Below are positions 1 through 6,346 of a stretch of DNA of 12,658 nt, piece after piece. The stretch comes from an uncultured Anaerolineaceae bacterium (GTDB lineage Bacteria > Chloroflexota > Anaerolineae > Anaerolineales > Anaerolineaceae), in assembly GCA_937894825.1 (NCBI GenBank), contig CALCQT010000056.1, positions 1 to 12,658 on the forward strand, given 5' to 3'. Every line of letters starts with the position of its first letter. Within the stretch, counting starts at the first letter, position 1. The notes beneath the pieces are model-generated. The model ran no database searches. It was not told the origin of the DNA and saw nothing but the letters and a program-made list of their open reading frames with translations. A program made the translations under genes and the position numbers.

Positions 1-466
1 ACCCGGGCCACATGTGGATTCCAAACACAGCGAAAACTTTTTTTTCTTCCAGAATTCCGCTGTCACAAATCAATCTTGCGCCGCCGTCCGTCTCCTCCGC
101 CGGTTCGAAGATCAGCAGCACATTATGCGGCAGATTTACGAGATTTTCAGCAATGTATTCCGCCACCGACAGCAGCATGGCCGTATGGGCGTCATGCCCG
201 CAGGCGTGCATTTTTCCGGGATGCCTTGACGCGTATTCGCAGTTGGTTTGCTCCGTGATCGGCAACGCGTCCATATCCGCACGTAAAGCGATAGTATCGT
301 CCCGCCCGGCGTCAAAAAAAGCGCATAGGGAGCTTTGCGCGGGACTGCTCAGCGAACAGGGCAGCGGCGCCAGCGTGTCTCGAACAAAGGCAACTGTCAG
401 GGGGAGGTCAAACCCCAGTTCCGGTATCCGGTGCAATGCTCTGCGGTATTGAATAACTTTTTCCAT
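1..466 (-). CDS. M20D amidohydrolase, probable N-acetyldiaminopimelate deacetylase (N-terminal part, cut by window edge)
   Basis: This minus-strand gene starts at ATG 466-464, preceded by the ribosome binding site AAGGAGAGG, and stays open to base 1. That gives 155 residues, about 40% of a typical 375-400 residue member. The fragment shows the family landmarks in order: RRALHRIPELGF at 8-19, RADMDALPI at 62-70, the metal-binding CGHDAH at 89-94 (C89, H91, H94), EPAEE at 121-125 with the expected catalytic glutamate pair, and H151 in GIHMWP. M20D enzymes are cytosolic dinuclear-metal hydrolases that cleave N-acyl amino acids (acetyl-DAP, hippurate, IAA conjugates). The RHPGKMHACGHD stretch resembles Bacillus YkuR, the acetyl-DAP deacetylase. 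The divergent operon ends in dapH, which creates the N-acetyl intermediate, so removing that acetyl group is the best guess for function. Family assignment is firm; the exact substrate is inferred from context. Confidence 0.85.
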   Translation of the reverse strand, partial: MEKVIQYRRALHRIPELGFDLPLTVAFVRDTLAPLPCSLSSPAQSSLCAFFDAGRDDTIALRADMDALPITEQTNCEYASRHPGKMHACGHDAHTAMLLSVAEYIAENLVNLPHNVLLIFEPAEETDGGARLICDSGILEEKKVFAVFGIHMWPG

Positions 467-703
467 TCGCGCCTCTCCTTTTAGTGTGCCTGGTCTGGAT
501 GCCAAAGGCAGTAGATTGTGTCAACAATAATTAAGGTGTCAAAAGTAAAAATATTAATTGCCTAATTCTACTGAAAATGCAACCGCTTTTCAACCGATTC
601 ATGAAACCCGAGTTGCTCTTGACACCCCATACCGCTTCAAATCACGACCCAATGTGTAACAAAAAAACCTGACCGGCTTTGGTATATGATAAAATGCGGA
701 AAA
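467..703. other. Divergent intergenic region upstream of the lysine riboswitch
   Basis: This AT-rich stretch separates the divergent deacetylase gene from the riboswitch and must hold promoters for both directions. No gene is visible. The heptamer GTGTCAA occurs at 518-524 and 536-542 (TTGACAC on the minus strand, start-to-start distance 18), and TTGACAC recurs on the + strand at 619-625. The arms 535-545 and 616-626 form an 11-bp inverted repeat with one mismatch. These heptamers resemble -35 boxes, but none has a convincing -10 box 16-18 bases downstream, so they could equally be protein-binding sites. Confidence 0.5.
683..690 (+). promoter_or_regulatory. Candidate -10 element for the lysC-dapA-dapB-dapH transcript
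   Basis: TATATGAT lies here, with TATGAT at 685-690 and a TG dinucleotide at 680-681 suggestive of an extended -10. It would place the transcription start near 697, just before the riboswitch aptamer, as is usual for riboswitch leaders. No good -35 box is visible at the correct distance. This is therefore a positional guess rather than a strong match. Confidence 0.35.
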
Positions 704-862
704 GTGATAGAGGCGCGAAAACGACGAGCATGCGGGAGCCGGCAGGCGATGAACGCAGCGCAAAGCAATTTCGCCGAACTCCGGCGGAGGGCACAAAACC
801 GGGGTGGGGTTACGGAAAACATCCGTGGCACTGTCTGCAAAACTGCAGGAGAGCTATCTTAC
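704..862 (+). promoter_or_regulatory. Lysine riboswitch aptamer (L-box)
   Basis: The leader contains the conserved L-box blocks in the right order: GATAGAGGCGCGA at 706-718, GCCGAAC near 774-780, TGGCACTGTC near 826-835 and GGAGAGCTATC at 848-858. P1 can form between GATAG (706-710) and CTATC (854-858). Between these blocks lie several GC-rich helices, as expected for the five-helix lysine aptamer. In this family, binding of L-lysine to the nascent RNA stabilises P1 and switches off downstream expression. It sits directly before a Rho-independent terminator and lysC, so lysine should cause premature termination of the whole lysC-dapA-dapB-dapH operon. Recognition rests on conserved primary sequence; the folding was done by eye. 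Confidence 0.95.
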
Positions 863-902
863 GAAACCGCCGCGAATTCGGATTCCCGTTAAGCATTGGG
901 TA

Positions 903-933
903 CCAGTAAGGAAGTTTTCCTTACTGGTTTTTT
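903..933 (+). terminator. Rho-independent terminator of the lysine riboswitch expression platform
   Basis: A perfect 11-bp stem pairs CCAGTAAGGAA (903-913) with TTCCTTACTGG (917-927) around the loop GTT, followed by six Ts at 928-933. It stands 27 bases before the lysC start and is the OFF structure of the riboswitch. The 3' strand of P1 and its flank (857-862, TCTTAC) can instead pair with the left terminator arm at 906-911. The pairing can extend after one mismatch to 853-855 with 913-915. This gives a mutually exclusive antiterminator when lysine is absent. Confidence 0.93.
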
Positions 934-960
934 GTTAACTGCTGAACAGGAGAATATACG

Positions 961-2172
961 ATGGGCGTAGTCCACAAATATGGCGGTTCCAGTGTGGCGA
1001 CAATCGAAAAGATCAAAGCGGTGGCGCAACACGTCGCAGCGATATCGCAAGACGCAGGCCCGGTCGCTGTGGTGGCCTCTGCAATGGGGAAAACCACCAA
1101 CGAGCTGATCGCGCTGGCAGGGGAAATCGGGGCGGACATGGATCCGCGTGAAATGGATTCCCTTCTGTCCACCGGCGAACAGAAAACGGTAACGCTGCTG
1201 GCCATGGCGCTTCAGCAACTCGGAATACCGGCGGTATCGCTTACCGGTTTCCAGGCCGGTTTCCTTACAAACCGGTTTTTTTCACACGCAAAAATTCAGG
1301 ATATTCAAATCACAAACGTACAGAAACATATTGACGCAGGGCGTGTGCCTGTCCTGGCCGGCTTCCAGGGGATTGATGCGGACGACAACATCACCACCCT
1401 CGGACGCGGCGGTTCCGACACAACAGCGGTCGCGCTGGCTGCAAAGCTGGGATGGGATTGTGAGATTTATACCGATGTCGACGGCATTTATACCGTGGAT
1501 CCGCGCATCTGTCCCGGCGCATTGAAGCTGCGGACGATATCCTACGATGAAATGATGGAGATGGCGTCGCTCGGCGCAGGGGTCCTCGAGACGCGCAGCG
1601 TGGAAATCGCGAAGAAATACGGTGTCCGGCTTTTTCTCGGCCGCTCACTTGAAAAAGATTTGACAAAAGGAACCTATATTATGGATGCCACCAATTTTGA
1701 GGACATGCCGGTAACCGGAATCAGCATTAAGCCGGATTGCACCACCGTGCGCGCGTCCGGACTGCCGGCAGGAACGCTGCCCGTCAGCAGCCTGTTTGAC
1801 GTCATCGCGGATCTGGATATCAACGTTGATATGATCTCGCGCCAAATGCTGGACGACGGTTCCGGGATGTTGTCGTTCAGCTGTTCCGGCGCAGACGCCG
1901 AGAGACTGCTGCGGGAAGCGAATAACCGCGGACTGCCCTATGCGCTTACCCGGCAGAAAGGGCTGGTAAAACTGTCACTGGTTGGCGCCGGAATGATCAC
2001 GCACAGCGGGATTTCAGCGAAAGCCTTTAACGTCCTTAACACCGCAAAAGTGTCGTATTACCAGATAACGACCTCGGAGATTTCCATCTCCATAACCATC
2101 GACGAGCAAAATCGTGACCACGCGGTCGCGGCGCTGGCCGAGGCATTCGGCTTATGTGACACAAACAATTGA
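961..2172 (+). CDS. lysC: Aspartate kinase (monofunctional, lysine-pathway type)
   Basis: LysC phosphorylates L-aspartate with ATP to aspartyl-4-phosphate, the first committed step of lysine, DAP, threonine and methionine synthesis, in the cytosol. The 403-residue protein has the N-terminal nucleotide/aspartate motif KYGGSS at 6-11, and GRGGSDTTA at 148-156. TDVDGIYTVDPR follows at 171-182. The C-terminal half carries two ACT domains, roughly 265-335 (SLFDVIADLDINVDMISRQ) and 337-400 (VGAGM, then SEISISITID), the usual site of allosteric feedback by lysine and/or threonine. Length and layout match Bacillus-type aspartokinase II (about 405 residues), with no homoserine dehydrogenase fusion. 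The start ATG follows AGGAG at 948-952. The gene is the first of the riboswitch-controlled operon, and its stop TGA (2170-2172) lies only 10 bases before the dapA start. A possible internal start at 1681 is listed separately. Confidence 0.96.
   Translation: MGVVHKYGGSSVATIEKIKAVAQHVAAISQDAGPVAVVASAMGKTTNELIALAGEIGADMDPREMDSLLSTGEQKTVTLLAMALQQLGIPAVSLTGFQAGFLTNRFFSHAKIQDIQITNVQKHIDAGRVPVLAGFQGIDADDNITTLGRGGSDTTAVALAAKLGWDCEIYTDVDGIYTVDPRICPGALKLRTISYDEMMEMASLGAGVLETRSVEIAKKYGVRLFLGRSLEKDLTKGTYIMDATNFEDMPVTGISIKPDCTTVRASGLPAGTLPVSSLFDVIADLDINVDMISRQMLDDGSGMLSFSCSGADAERLLREANNRGLPYALTRQKGLVKLSLVGAGMITHSGISAKAFNVLNTAKVSYYQITTSEISISITIDEQNRDHAVAALAEAFGLCDTNN
1665..2172 (+). promoter_or_regulatory. 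Possible internal ribosome binding site and in-frame start for a LysC beta subunit
   Basis: AAAAGGAA at 1665-1672 lies 8 bases before an in-frame ATG at 1681-1683 (Met241 of LysC). Starting there would yield a 163-residue polypeptide made only of the ACT-domain region. Bacillus subtilis aspartokinase II is known to produce a beta subunit of this kind from an internal start at a similar position, so the same alpha2-beta2 arrangement is plausible. The ribosome binding site is visible, but use of the start is inferred. Confidence 0.45.
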
Positions 2173-2182
2173 GGATGAAAAA

Positions 2183-3067
2183 ATGGATATCAGAGTAAAG
2201 GGATCAATCGTAGCACTGATCACGCCGTTCAATGAAGACGGCAGCGTAGCCCTCGACCGGCTGGGAGAACTCATTGAATGGCACATCGCCAGCAAGACAG
2301 ACGCAATCCTGGTTCTCGGCACGACCGGCGAGTCTTCCACCATGACCGATGAGGAAGATAATGCTGTTTGCGAGTACGCGGTCAAAAAAGTGGCCGGCCG
2401 GGTGCCGGTCATCGCGGGCAGCGGCTCCAACAGCACGCAGACAATGCTGGAAAAAAGTCTCTCCTACCAGAAACTGGGCGCGGACGGGCTGCTGCTCATC
2501 TCACCGTACTATAACAAAACAAATACCGAAGGGATGTACCGCCATTTCGTAACGGTCGTGGACGCGGTGGAAATCCCCTGTATTCTGTACAATGTGCCCG
2601 GAAGGACAGGCTGCGCAATTCCAATTTCCGTGCTGGAACGCCTTTCCCGCCACCCGAATGTTGCCGGATTGAAGGAAGCTTCCGGCGATATGAGCTACGC
2701 CGTAAAAGCGGCCCAATTTCTCTCCGATGAATTCGTGATGTACAGCGGGAACGACGATATCATCGTTCCGTTGATGGCAATGGGCGCATACGGTGTGATA
2801 TCGGTACTGGCGAATGTCGTCCCCGCCGAAACACATGAATTGACGTCCCGATTCCATGCCGGCGATTGTGCCGGAGCGAGAGCGCTTCAACTCCAATATC
2901 TTGAGCTGATTAACCACCTGTTCATTGAAGTGAATCCGATCCCGGTAAAAACGGCAGCCAGACTATTAGGGAAGGATGACGGCGTGCTTCGTCAGCCGCT
3001 TTGGGAAATGAGCCCGGAAAATGAAGCGAAACTCCGCCGCTCCATGGAAAGCGTCGGATTATTGTGA
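2183..3067 (+). CDS. dapA: 4-hydroxy-tetrahydrodipicolinate synthase
   Basis: DapA condenses pyruvate with aspartate-4-semialdehyde, the first reaction specific to DAP/lysine synthesis, in the cytosol. The 294-residue protein is a complete class I aldolase-type TIM barrel. GTTGES at 46-51 holds the active-site threonines, Y110 lies in SPYYNK, YNVPGRT at 136-142 gives Y136 and R141, and GLKEASG at 162-168 contains the Schiff-base lysine K164. The start at ATG 2183 is chosen because GAGGA at 2171-2175, overlapping the lysC stop, is well spaced for it and the protein then begins like other DapA proteins. An upstream in-frame ATG at 2114 would add 23 residues lying inside lysC and is unlikely. 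The stop overlaps the dapB start by 4 bases, indicating translational coupling. The residue after YYNK is T rather than the common P, a minor deviation. Confidence 0.96.
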   Translation: MDIRVKGSIVALITPFNEDGSVALDRLGELIEWHIASKTDAILVLGTTGESSTMTDEEDNAVCEYAVKKVAGRVPVIAGSGSNSTQTMLEKSLSYQKLGADGLLLISPYYNKTNTEGMYRHFVTVVDAVEIPCILYNVPGRTGCAIPISVLERLSRHPNVAGLKEASGDMSYAVKAAQFLSDEFVMYSGNDDIIVPLMAMGAYGVISVLANVVPAETHELTSRFHAGDCAGARALQLQYLELINHLFIEVNPIPVKTAARLLGKDDGVLRQPLWEMSPENEAKLRRSMESVGLL

Positions 3068-3789
3068 AACTGCTGCTCGTTGGCCATGGCAGAATGGGGA
3101 AGATGCTGGAAGAACTGATCACGCTCGCCCATGACCTTGATTTGGCAGGGTTCATTGATTCCGCCACGATCCGTTCTCTGGGCGAAACGGAACGAATCGC
3201 GGACGCGGTCATTGATTTTTCCGCGCCGTCAGCACTGCCCTGGCTGCTGGAATACATTACTCGAACCGGAACCGCACTGATCTCCGGAACAACCGGTTAT
3301 TCGCAGGATGAATTCAACGCCATCCGCAGCCTGGGATTCGCCGCACCCGTCCTCTACAGTGCAAATTATTCGATTGGAATCGCGGTCATGAAGCGGATCG
3401 CGGCCCAAATGGCGGAGGCGCTGCCCGGTTTTGATATCGAAATCGTTGAAACACACCACAACCGGAAGGCGGACGCACCCAGCGGAACAGCCAAATTGCT
3501 GGCGGAGGCGGTCGACCCGCATCATGCGCTCCACACTGTACACGGCAGGCAAGGGCTCTGCGGTCCGAGGCAAAAGAACGAATTGGGCATCCATTCCATC
3601 CGCGGCGGAAGCGTGGCCGGAGAACACACGGTCAACTTTTTCGGAGAGGATGAAGTGCTTTCCATCGCGCACAGCGCAGCCAGCCGCCGGGTTTTTGCTT
3701 CCGGGGCGCTGCGCGCTGCGCGCGTGATTACCACGCTGCCAGCCGGATTTTATACACTGGAAGAACTCCTGTTCAGAAAGGAACCGTAA
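3064..3789 (+). CDS. dapB: 4-hydroxy-tetrahydrodipicolinate reductase
   Basis: DapB reduces the DapA product to tetrahydrodipicolinate using NAD(P)H. The 241-residue protein starts with a Rossmann loop, VGHGRMGKM at 6-14, followed by SGTTGYS at 74-80 and SANYSIG at 99-105. The catalytic block ETHHNRKADAPSGTA at 129-143 supplies H131/H132 and K135. The C-terminal part has the usual tetramer/substrate segment IRGGSVAGEHTV at 179-190. At 241 residues it is shorter than the approximately 270-residue proteobacterial enzyme, but all signature blocks are present. The start codon is GTG at 3064, overlapping the dapA TGA in the arrangement GTGA, so its translation probably depends on dapA termination. 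It belongs to the lysine-riboswitch operon. Confidence 0.95.
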   Translation: MKLLLVGHGRMGKMLEELITLAHDLDLAGFIDSATIRSLGETERIADAVIDFSAPSALPWLLEYITRTGTALISGTTGYSQDEFNAIRSLGFAAPVLYSANYSIGIAVMKRIAAQMAEALPGFDIEIVETHHNRKADAPSGTAKLLAEAVDPHHALHTVHGRQGLCGPRQKNELGIHSIRGGSVAGEHTVNFFGEDEVLSIAHSAASRRVFASGALRAARVITTLPAGFYTLEELLFRKEP

Positions 3790-3792
3790 CGC

Positions 3793-4491
3793 ATGGGAAT
3801 GACAGCACAGGAAATTATCGAGCATATCCGATCAGCGTCCAAAAAAACACCGGTAAAACTCTTTATCAGGGAAACTGAACCGATTGACTATGGGAACGCG
3901 CAGGTTTTCGGCGTGGGAGACAAGATTGTTTTCGGTGACTGGCAGGAACTTGCGCCGATATTGGCGGAAAACAAGGCAAAAATTGCTGATATCGTCATCG
4001 AGAACGACCGCCGGAACTCGGCGCTTCCCTTGCTGGATATCAAAAATATCAACGCCCGGATTGAGCCGGGAGCGATCATCCGGGAACAGGTGACCGTCGG
4101 AGAGGGCGCGATCATCATGATGGGAGCAATTATCAATATCGGGGCGGAAATCGGCCGCGGGACGATGATCGATATGGGGGCGGTCCTCGGCGGCAGGGCG
4201 ACCGTCGGCGACAATTGTCATATCGGCGCGGGCGCAGTCCTGGCAGGGGTTGTCGAGCCCGCCAGCGCCGTCCCGGTCGTCATTGAAGATGATGTGTTCA
4301 TCGGCGCCAACGCGGTCGTCATCGAGGGCATCCGTGTAGGCAGGAACGCGGTAGTCGCCGCCGGCAGTATCGTGATCACCGATGTGCCGCCGGACACTGT
4401 CGTCGCCGGTGTTCCGGCCCGGGTCATCAAAAAGAAAGACGCCGGTACAGCGGCAAAAAGCGAGTTAGTTTCCGCGCTGCGTGATCTTTAA
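3793..4491 (+). CDS. dapH: Tetrahydrodipicolinate N-acetyltransferase
   Basis: DapH transfers acetyl from acetyl-CoA to tetrahydrodipicolinate, giving N-acetyl-L-2-amino-6-oxopimelate. This defines the acetylase branch of DAP synthesis, in contrast to the succinylase branch. The 232-residue protein has an alpha/beta N-terminal DapH domain (about 1-85, with TPVKLFIRE near 19-27). A left-handed beta-helix of hexapeptide repeats follows (about 88-210), seen as repeated I/V-G-x-x-x-x units. It includes [34 protein letters not shown] and the C-terminal [13 protein letters not shown]. Such enzymes act as trimers. The gene begins 3 bases after dapB, with AAAGGA at 3777-3782 as ribosome binding site; an ATG two codons later (3799) is an alternative start. 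It is the last gene of the operon and fits the divergent acetyl-DAP deacetylase candidate. Confidence 0.95.
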   Translation: MGMTAQEIIEHIRSASKKTPVKLFIRETEPIDYGNAQVFGVGDKIVFGDWQELAPILAENKAKIADIVIENDRRNSALPLLDIKNINARIEPGAIIREQVTVGEGAIIMMGAIINIGAEIGRGTMIDMGAVLGGRATVGDNCHIGAGAVLAGVVEPASAVPVVIEDDVFIGANAVVIEGIRVGRNAVVAAGSIVITDVPPDTVVAGVPARVIKKKDAGTAAKSELVSALRDL

Positions 4492-4554
4492 ATCCGTTGC
4501 GATTTCACTTCTGCCGAAGGAATCGCTTCCGAAATACCAATCCGAGTATTTTGC

Positions 4555-4588
4555 AATCATGGTCTCCCATAACGTGGAGACCATGATT
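4555..4588. repeat. Perfect 13-bp inverted repeat downstream of dapH
   Basis: The arms 4555-4567 (AATCATGGTCTCC) and 4576-4588 (GGAGACCATGATT) are perfectly complementary around an 8-base loop. There is no T-run on either strand directly after the stem, so it is not a textbook intrinsic terminator. It could be an mRNA 3'-end stabiliser, a weak terminator or a protein-binding palindrome. Confidence 0.7.
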
Positions 4589-4621
4589 AATAAAAGCAAT
4601 TAGCTTCAGTGTCGTGACTGC

Positions 4622-4651
4622 AAAACTCAGCCTCAGGATGCTGCGTTTTTT
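4622..4651 (+). terminator. Probable Rho-independent terminator of the dap operon
   Basis: AAAAC (4622-4626) pairs with GTTTT (4645-4649) and CAGC (4628-4631) with GCTG (4640-4643), separated by one mismatch, with an 8-base loop. The stem runs into a T6 tract at 4646-4651. The stem is short, so this is a moderate call; it is the only T-tailed hairpin between dapH and the sugar block. Confidence 0.5.
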
Positions 4652-4757
4652 ATAATCATTGATTTGCGGATTGTTCTGCCGCTTGCATTGACAAAACGAA
4701 CAGCACCCTCACAAAGTTTTTCTCATTCCGTCCCGAAAAATAATGACAAACCTCACA

Positions 4758-4785
4758 TCGAAAAAAACGTTTGCTAATTTATAAT
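4758..4785 (+). promoter_or_regulatory. Candidate promoter for the sugar block, with LacI-type half palindrome
   Basis: A perfect TATAAT lies at 4780-4785 and a poor -35 candidate TCGAAA at 4758-4763 (16-base spacer). Between them sits the palindrome AAACGTTT at 4765-4772, continuing as GC on the right. AAACGTTT-centred palindromes are typical cores of LacI/PurR-family operators, and a site between -35 and -10 would block RNA polymerase. The start of transcription would fall near 4792, leaving a leader of about 135 bases. No regulator gene is in the window. Confidence 0.45.
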
Positions 4786-4926
4786 TCGGATCAGGGTTAC
4801 TTTTGAGAAGTCTGATTCCTTAAATGCAAACACCACATGCCTAAAACAGATTTTTTTCGGTTTTCCTTTTTATTCAGCTCTTTATTAGACAAAATAAAGA
4901 CATAGCGCATACAAACTGATTCCAGA

Positions 4927-6246
4927 ATGGATTTTATGGGATTCAAGGATCAATATAAACATTATTCCCAGCAAATACCGAAAGATATTCAAAGATCACT
5001 TGACGGTGGGACATGCCCCGTGCTTGGGTTCACAAGTAATCTCGATGTATTGCTCGAATGGGATGAAGGCGCATTCAATGCCATCGCGGATAGATATCTG
5101 ACCGAGCAACCCGCAATTCGCAACAACGATACCATCCACTCCATTGAAGATTTTGCCAGAATTATCAGCGCTTATGTGATCCGCGGACAGGGCGGCGAAG
5201 TTGACATCACGGACAACGCGGTCTGCACTTTTTTGGAAAATCACTTCCGTAACCGCTATGCCCTGGGCGGGACAGCAGCGCAGGGAGCGACCGCGCTGAA
5301 CACACTGGGATTCCCGGTTCTGGTCCATATTTCCGACCGTTCACAGGAAGTCTGTCAATTGATGGATCGTCCCGGCATCAGCACAGTCACCGAAAGCGGA
5401 CTGGTACCGATCATCCAGGCAGCTTCCGCTGAACTGCCGGTCCGGCACATAATCCTGCAATTCCCGAAAGGCGCGAAAATTCGTATTCAGAACGAAACCG
5501 TCGAGATTCCGCAATCCAATCGTGTGATCATGGATTACGATTCCATTCACAAGAACCTGATCATCGACGAGAACTTCCGACAATACTGCGAAGAACATGC
5601 CGGGAAACTACCCTGCTATGCCATTTCCGGCTTCAACGCCATTGTGGATACGGAGATCATGCAGTCTGTCATTCGAGACACCATCGCTCATTTGCAGGCC
5701 ATCAAAGCAAGAAATCCCGGCTGCATCATATATCTGGAAGCCGCCCATTATCTAAACCCGGCGGTAGAAGAAATAGTCTTCAGTCAAATGGCGCCGCACA
5801 TTGATATTCTGGGACTCAACGAAGAGGAGCTGACCCTTCACGCCCGACAGCATCAAACAGAAATTCATCCGGAAGATCCGGCTTCTGTGCTGGCGGGGCT
5901 GCGTTGTTTCCGACAGCGGTATTCGATCCGGGGGCTCCTGCTGCACACCAAAGATTATTCGCTGTACTTTGGCGAGGAATTAGCGAACGCGGACATCACG
6001 AAAGGCCTGACGATCGGCAACCTGATCGCCGGGACGCGGGCGCGGATCGGCCGTTATGGAACCTGGCAGGACTGTCTGGAGACACTTTCCCAGCCGCTCA
6101 GCCCGACCGGGCTGGCATTTCACGACACATTGACCGCGATGGAACCGGATATTCAAATTGTTCCTTCCCGGTACATCGAAAATCCCGGCTGCATGATTGG
6201 ATTGGGCGATACCTTTATGGCCGGTGTACTGACAGCTTTTCTTTAG
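4927..6246 (+). CDS. ADP-dependent glucokinase/phosphofructokinase-family sugar kinase
   Basis: The 439-residue protein matches, by remembered motif order, the ADP-dependent kinase family (ribokinase fold; archaeal ADP-glucokinase and ADP-phosphofructokinase, animal ADPGK). Visible landmarks are GFTSNLDVLLEW at 34-45 (sugar-side NxD motif), LGGTAAQGATALNTLG at 113-128 and AISGFNAIVD at 232-241. Further on come YLEAAHY at 269-275, ILGLNEEEL at 294-302 (NxxE-type metal site), LLHTKDY at 338-344, and VPSRYIENP followed by GLGDT at 425-429, with D428 as expected catalytic base. Known members phosphorylate glucose at C6 or fructose-6-phosphate at C1 using ADP and forming AMP. The length suits the family (about 450). 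The start is uncertain: ATG 4927 lacks a clear ribosome binding site, and ATG 4936 is nearly as good. It leads a block with an FGGY kinase, a ribose-type importer and an aldolase, so a ketose or ketose phosphate is a likely substrate. True ADP preference and substrate are not proven by sequence. Confidence 0.75.
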   Translation: MDFMGFKDQYKHYSQQIPKDIQRSLDGGTCPVLGFTSNLDVLLEWDEGAFNAIADRYLTEQPAIRNNDTIHSIEDFARIISAYVIRGQGGEVDITDNAVCTFLENHFRNRYALGGTAAQGATALNTLGFPVLVHISDRSQEVCQLMDRPGISTVTESGLVPIIQAASAELPVRHIILQFPKGAKIRIQNETVEIPQSNRVIMDYDSIHKNLIIDENFRQYCEEHAGKLPCYAISGFNAIVDTEIMQSVIRDTIAHLQAIKARNPGCIIYLEAAHYLNPAVEEIVFSQMAPHIDILGLNEEELTLHARQHQTEIHPEDPASVLAGLRCFRQRYSIRGLLLHTKDYSLYFGEELANADITKGLTIGNLIAGTRARIGRYGTWQDCLETLSQPLSPTGLAFHDTLTAMEPDIQIVPSRYIENPGCMIGLGDTFMAGVLTAFL

Positions 6247-6248
6247 CG

Positions 6249-6271
6249 GGATTTCAGGAACACAGAAATCC
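6249..6271 (+). repeat. Small hairpin between the two kinase genes
   Basis: GGATTTC (6249-6255) and GAAATCC (6265-6271) form a perfect 7-bp stem with a 9-base loop, directly after the stop of the first kinase. No T-run follows, so it may be an mRNA processing or stability element rather than a terminator. The 100-base gap to the next gene also contains an AT-rich stretch around 6304-6318, but no convincing promoter pair. Confidence 0.35.
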
Positions 6272-6346
6272 TTCTCGCAAAATAACGGAAAGCGAAAATC
6301 AAATTGATACTTATAAAAATGTATTTCGGCAAAATCAGGAGTTAAC

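Larger units (their letters stand above)
4492..4926. other. Intergenic region between the dap operon and the sugar block
   Basis: No gene is visible in these 435 bases. Its left part holds three hairpins: 4499-4526 (outer 6-bp stem GCGATT/AATCGC with inner CTTC/GAAG), the long stem 4555-4588, and 4622-4651 with a T-run. Its right part is AT-rich and contains a candidate promoter at 4758-4785 and a poly-T/pyrimidine stretch around 4850-4872. An 8-bp perfect inverted repeat lies at 4879-4900 (TCTTTATT/AATAAAGA, 6-base loop), 26 bases before the next start codon. Confidence 0.6.

Noticed and set aside
12..452. A 146-codon + strand open frame at the left edge
   Set aside because: It is the antisense of the M20D amidohydrolase, whose motifs (CGHDAH, EPAEE) and ribosome binding site are clear on the minus strand.
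619..647. TTGACA at 619-624 as -35 box of the lysC operon
   Set aside because: No -10-like sequence occurs 16-18 bases downstream (642-647 is TCACGA), and the start would lie far ahead of the aptamer.
679..909. A 76-codon + strand open frame over the riboswitch region
   Set aside because: It lies wholly on the conserved lysine aptamer, has no ribosome binding site and shows no protein-like motif.
2114..2182. An N-terminal extension of dapA from the upstream ATG
   Set aside because: The extra 23 residues overlap the lysC end, are unrelated to DapA, and the ATG at 2183 has a well-placed ribosome binding site.
4680..4716. TTGACA at 4688-4693 as a promoter for the sugar block
   Set aside because: The expected -10 position reads ACAAAG, a poor match, whereas a perfect TATAAT lies further downstream at 4780-4785.
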